A DNA stretch of 7,430 nucleotides from Candidatus Heimdallarchaeota archaeon (GTDB taxonomy: Archaea; Asgardarchaeota; Heimdallarchaeia; Hodarchaeales; S146-22): assembly GCA_015520535.1 (NCBI GenBank), contig WAPZ01000735.1, forward strand, positions 1-7,430, in the 5' to 3' direction. Both the position numbers and the translations under genes were made by a program. Position 1 is the stretch's first letter, and every line of letters starts with the position of its first letter. Positions 6,701 to 7,430 of the stretch are shown one piece after another. The notes beneath the pieces were generated by a model. That model saw only the letters and a list, made by a program, of their open reading frames with translations, was not told where the DNA came from and did no database searches.

Positions 6701-7386
6701 TTTGCTGACCTAAAATGAAGATTTTTTTGAATCCGGAATACATCTTCAACTCTCATGGTTTGTGGAAGATAAATCCAGTTAACAATATTTTGAACCCACA
6801 TATAAATGGTGACGGCATAAAAATAAAAAGTGGGCACAAATACTCCATAATGAATTATGTAATGGAGATAGGACAGTGATATCTCACTAATACCGAAGAT
6901 ATTTATTATATTGTCTAACATGGAAAGTATTGCGAATTCTATGACAAGTAAAAGAAGTAACTTTTTATAAATTGTGGTATATAGGAGATTGATTGATTTC
7001 CACGCGTTTACCAGTTTCTTTTTCAAATTCAAATGAGTAGTGGCAGAACCATGGGCGGTGACCGAAAATAAGACCACAGACATCAGTGAATATTTGACGA
7101 CAAAATAAAGTAAAACTAAAATGAGTCCCAAGAAAGTGACGCTGATAATTATGGGCTCAAAATCTTTTACCATAGAAAACTCTGTGAGTGAAAGAACGAA
7201 TGTTGACATTAAATATTGAGCAAACCCCCATAGAACTAAAGTAAGACCAAGTGATAACAGAATTGTTGCAAAGAGGAAGACTAAAATCAGTATTTTTGCT
7301 TTAAATCCGACTTTGAAACGCCTTTCTATTGCATTTTCAAGAACAGACATTTGTTTTCCTAATTTACGATGTATGCGACGTTGCAT
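6697..7386 (-). CDS. Multi-pass membrane protein of unknown function
   Basis: I do not recognise a family. The 229-residue protein has a basic, likely cytoplasmic N-terminus (MQRRIHRKLGK...). About four hydrophobic membrane segments follow, near residues 31-60, 78-108, 142-166 and 172-200. A lysine-bearing loop (LKKKLVNAWKS, about 121-131) lies between the second and third segments. The C-terminus is short and polar, ending HFRSAK. No signal-peptide cleavage site or catalytic motif is evident. The reading frame stays open upstream of the ATG at 7386 to the window edge (...YKLSEDR before M1), so the true start may lie outside. Conversely, the ATG at 7350 is preceded by AGGA at good spacing and could also be the start. 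Its TGA overlaps the dna2 ATG, implying co-translation with the nuclease-helicase and perhaps a functional link at the membrane. The membrane call is firm and the role unknown. Confidence 0.75.
   Translation of the reverse strand: MQRRIHRKLGKQMSVLENAIERRFKVGFKAKILILVFLFATILLSLGLTLVLWGFAQYLMSTFVLSLTEFSMVKDFEPIIISVTFLGLILVLLYFVVKYSLMSVVLFSVTAHGSATTHLNLKKKLVNAWKSINLLYTTIYKKLLLLLVIEFAILSMLDNIINIFGISEISLSYLHYIIHYGVFVPTFYFYAVTIYMWVQNIVNWIYLPQTMRVEDVFRIQKNLHFRSAK
6708..6711 (-). promoter_or_regulatory. Shine-Dalgarno AGGT for dna2
   Basis: On the minus strand AGGT stands 7 nt before the dna2 ATG, inside the last codons of the membrane-protein gene. It complements the archaeal 16S rRNA 3' end in part and supports the start at 6700, together with the ATGA overlap. 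Confidence 0.55.
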
Positions 7387-7430
7387 GCGATCTTCTGAAA
7401 GCTTGTAAGCATTGATCTGAAGCGTTACAA

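Noticed and set aside
1..7430. CRISPR array, which the Csa3-like and Cas4-like domains made worth looking for
   Set aside because: No spaced direct repeats of 24-40 bp were seen on either strand, and the window is almost wholly coding.

Overview
The window looks like a chromosomal stretch of an AT-rich archaeon. Three things point there. The Lhr-type helicase ends in a zinc knuckle and a GIGPNTAYRAL / ARTRMFW tail that I associate with archaeal Lhr proteins. A CARF-winged-helix protein resembles Csa3, a largely archaeal regulator family. A Dna2-type protein fuses a Cas4-like nuclease to an SF1 helicase. An Asgard or related lineage is possible, but the sequence alone cannot fix it.

Layout: positions 1-2033 (+ strand) hold the C-terminal two thirds or so of an Lhr helicase whose N-terminal ATPase lobe lies off the left edge. 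It meets a minus-strand block tail to tail, with only 11 bp between stops. The minus block, in order of transcription, is a multi-pass membrane protein (6697-7386, frame open to the right edge), a 1098-residue Dna2-like nuclease-helicase (3404-6700), a CARF-wHTH regulator (2641-3318) and a PduO-type cob(I)alamin adenosyltransferase (2045-2644). Within each pair the genes overlap by the 4 bp ATGA. The pairs are separated by one 85 bp gap, which carries a TATA-like box and an inverted repeat.

The gap splits the block into two likely units: membrane protein with Dna2, and CARF regulator with adenosyltransferase. No minus-strand T-run follows the dna2 stop, so readthrough into the second unit is possible. 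Lhr and Dna2 are both nucleic-acid repair or processing enzymes. The Csa3-like protein would be expected to sense a nucleotide second messenger and bind DNA. The adenosyltransferase makes coenzyme B12 and is the metabolic outlier. No CRISPR array, Cas effector, tRNA, rRNA or insertion sequence is visible. The most interesting points are the membrane protein / Cas4-helicase pairing, a seven-cysteine cluster in the nuclease domain, and a CARF regulator coupled to a B12 gene away from any visible CRISPR locus.
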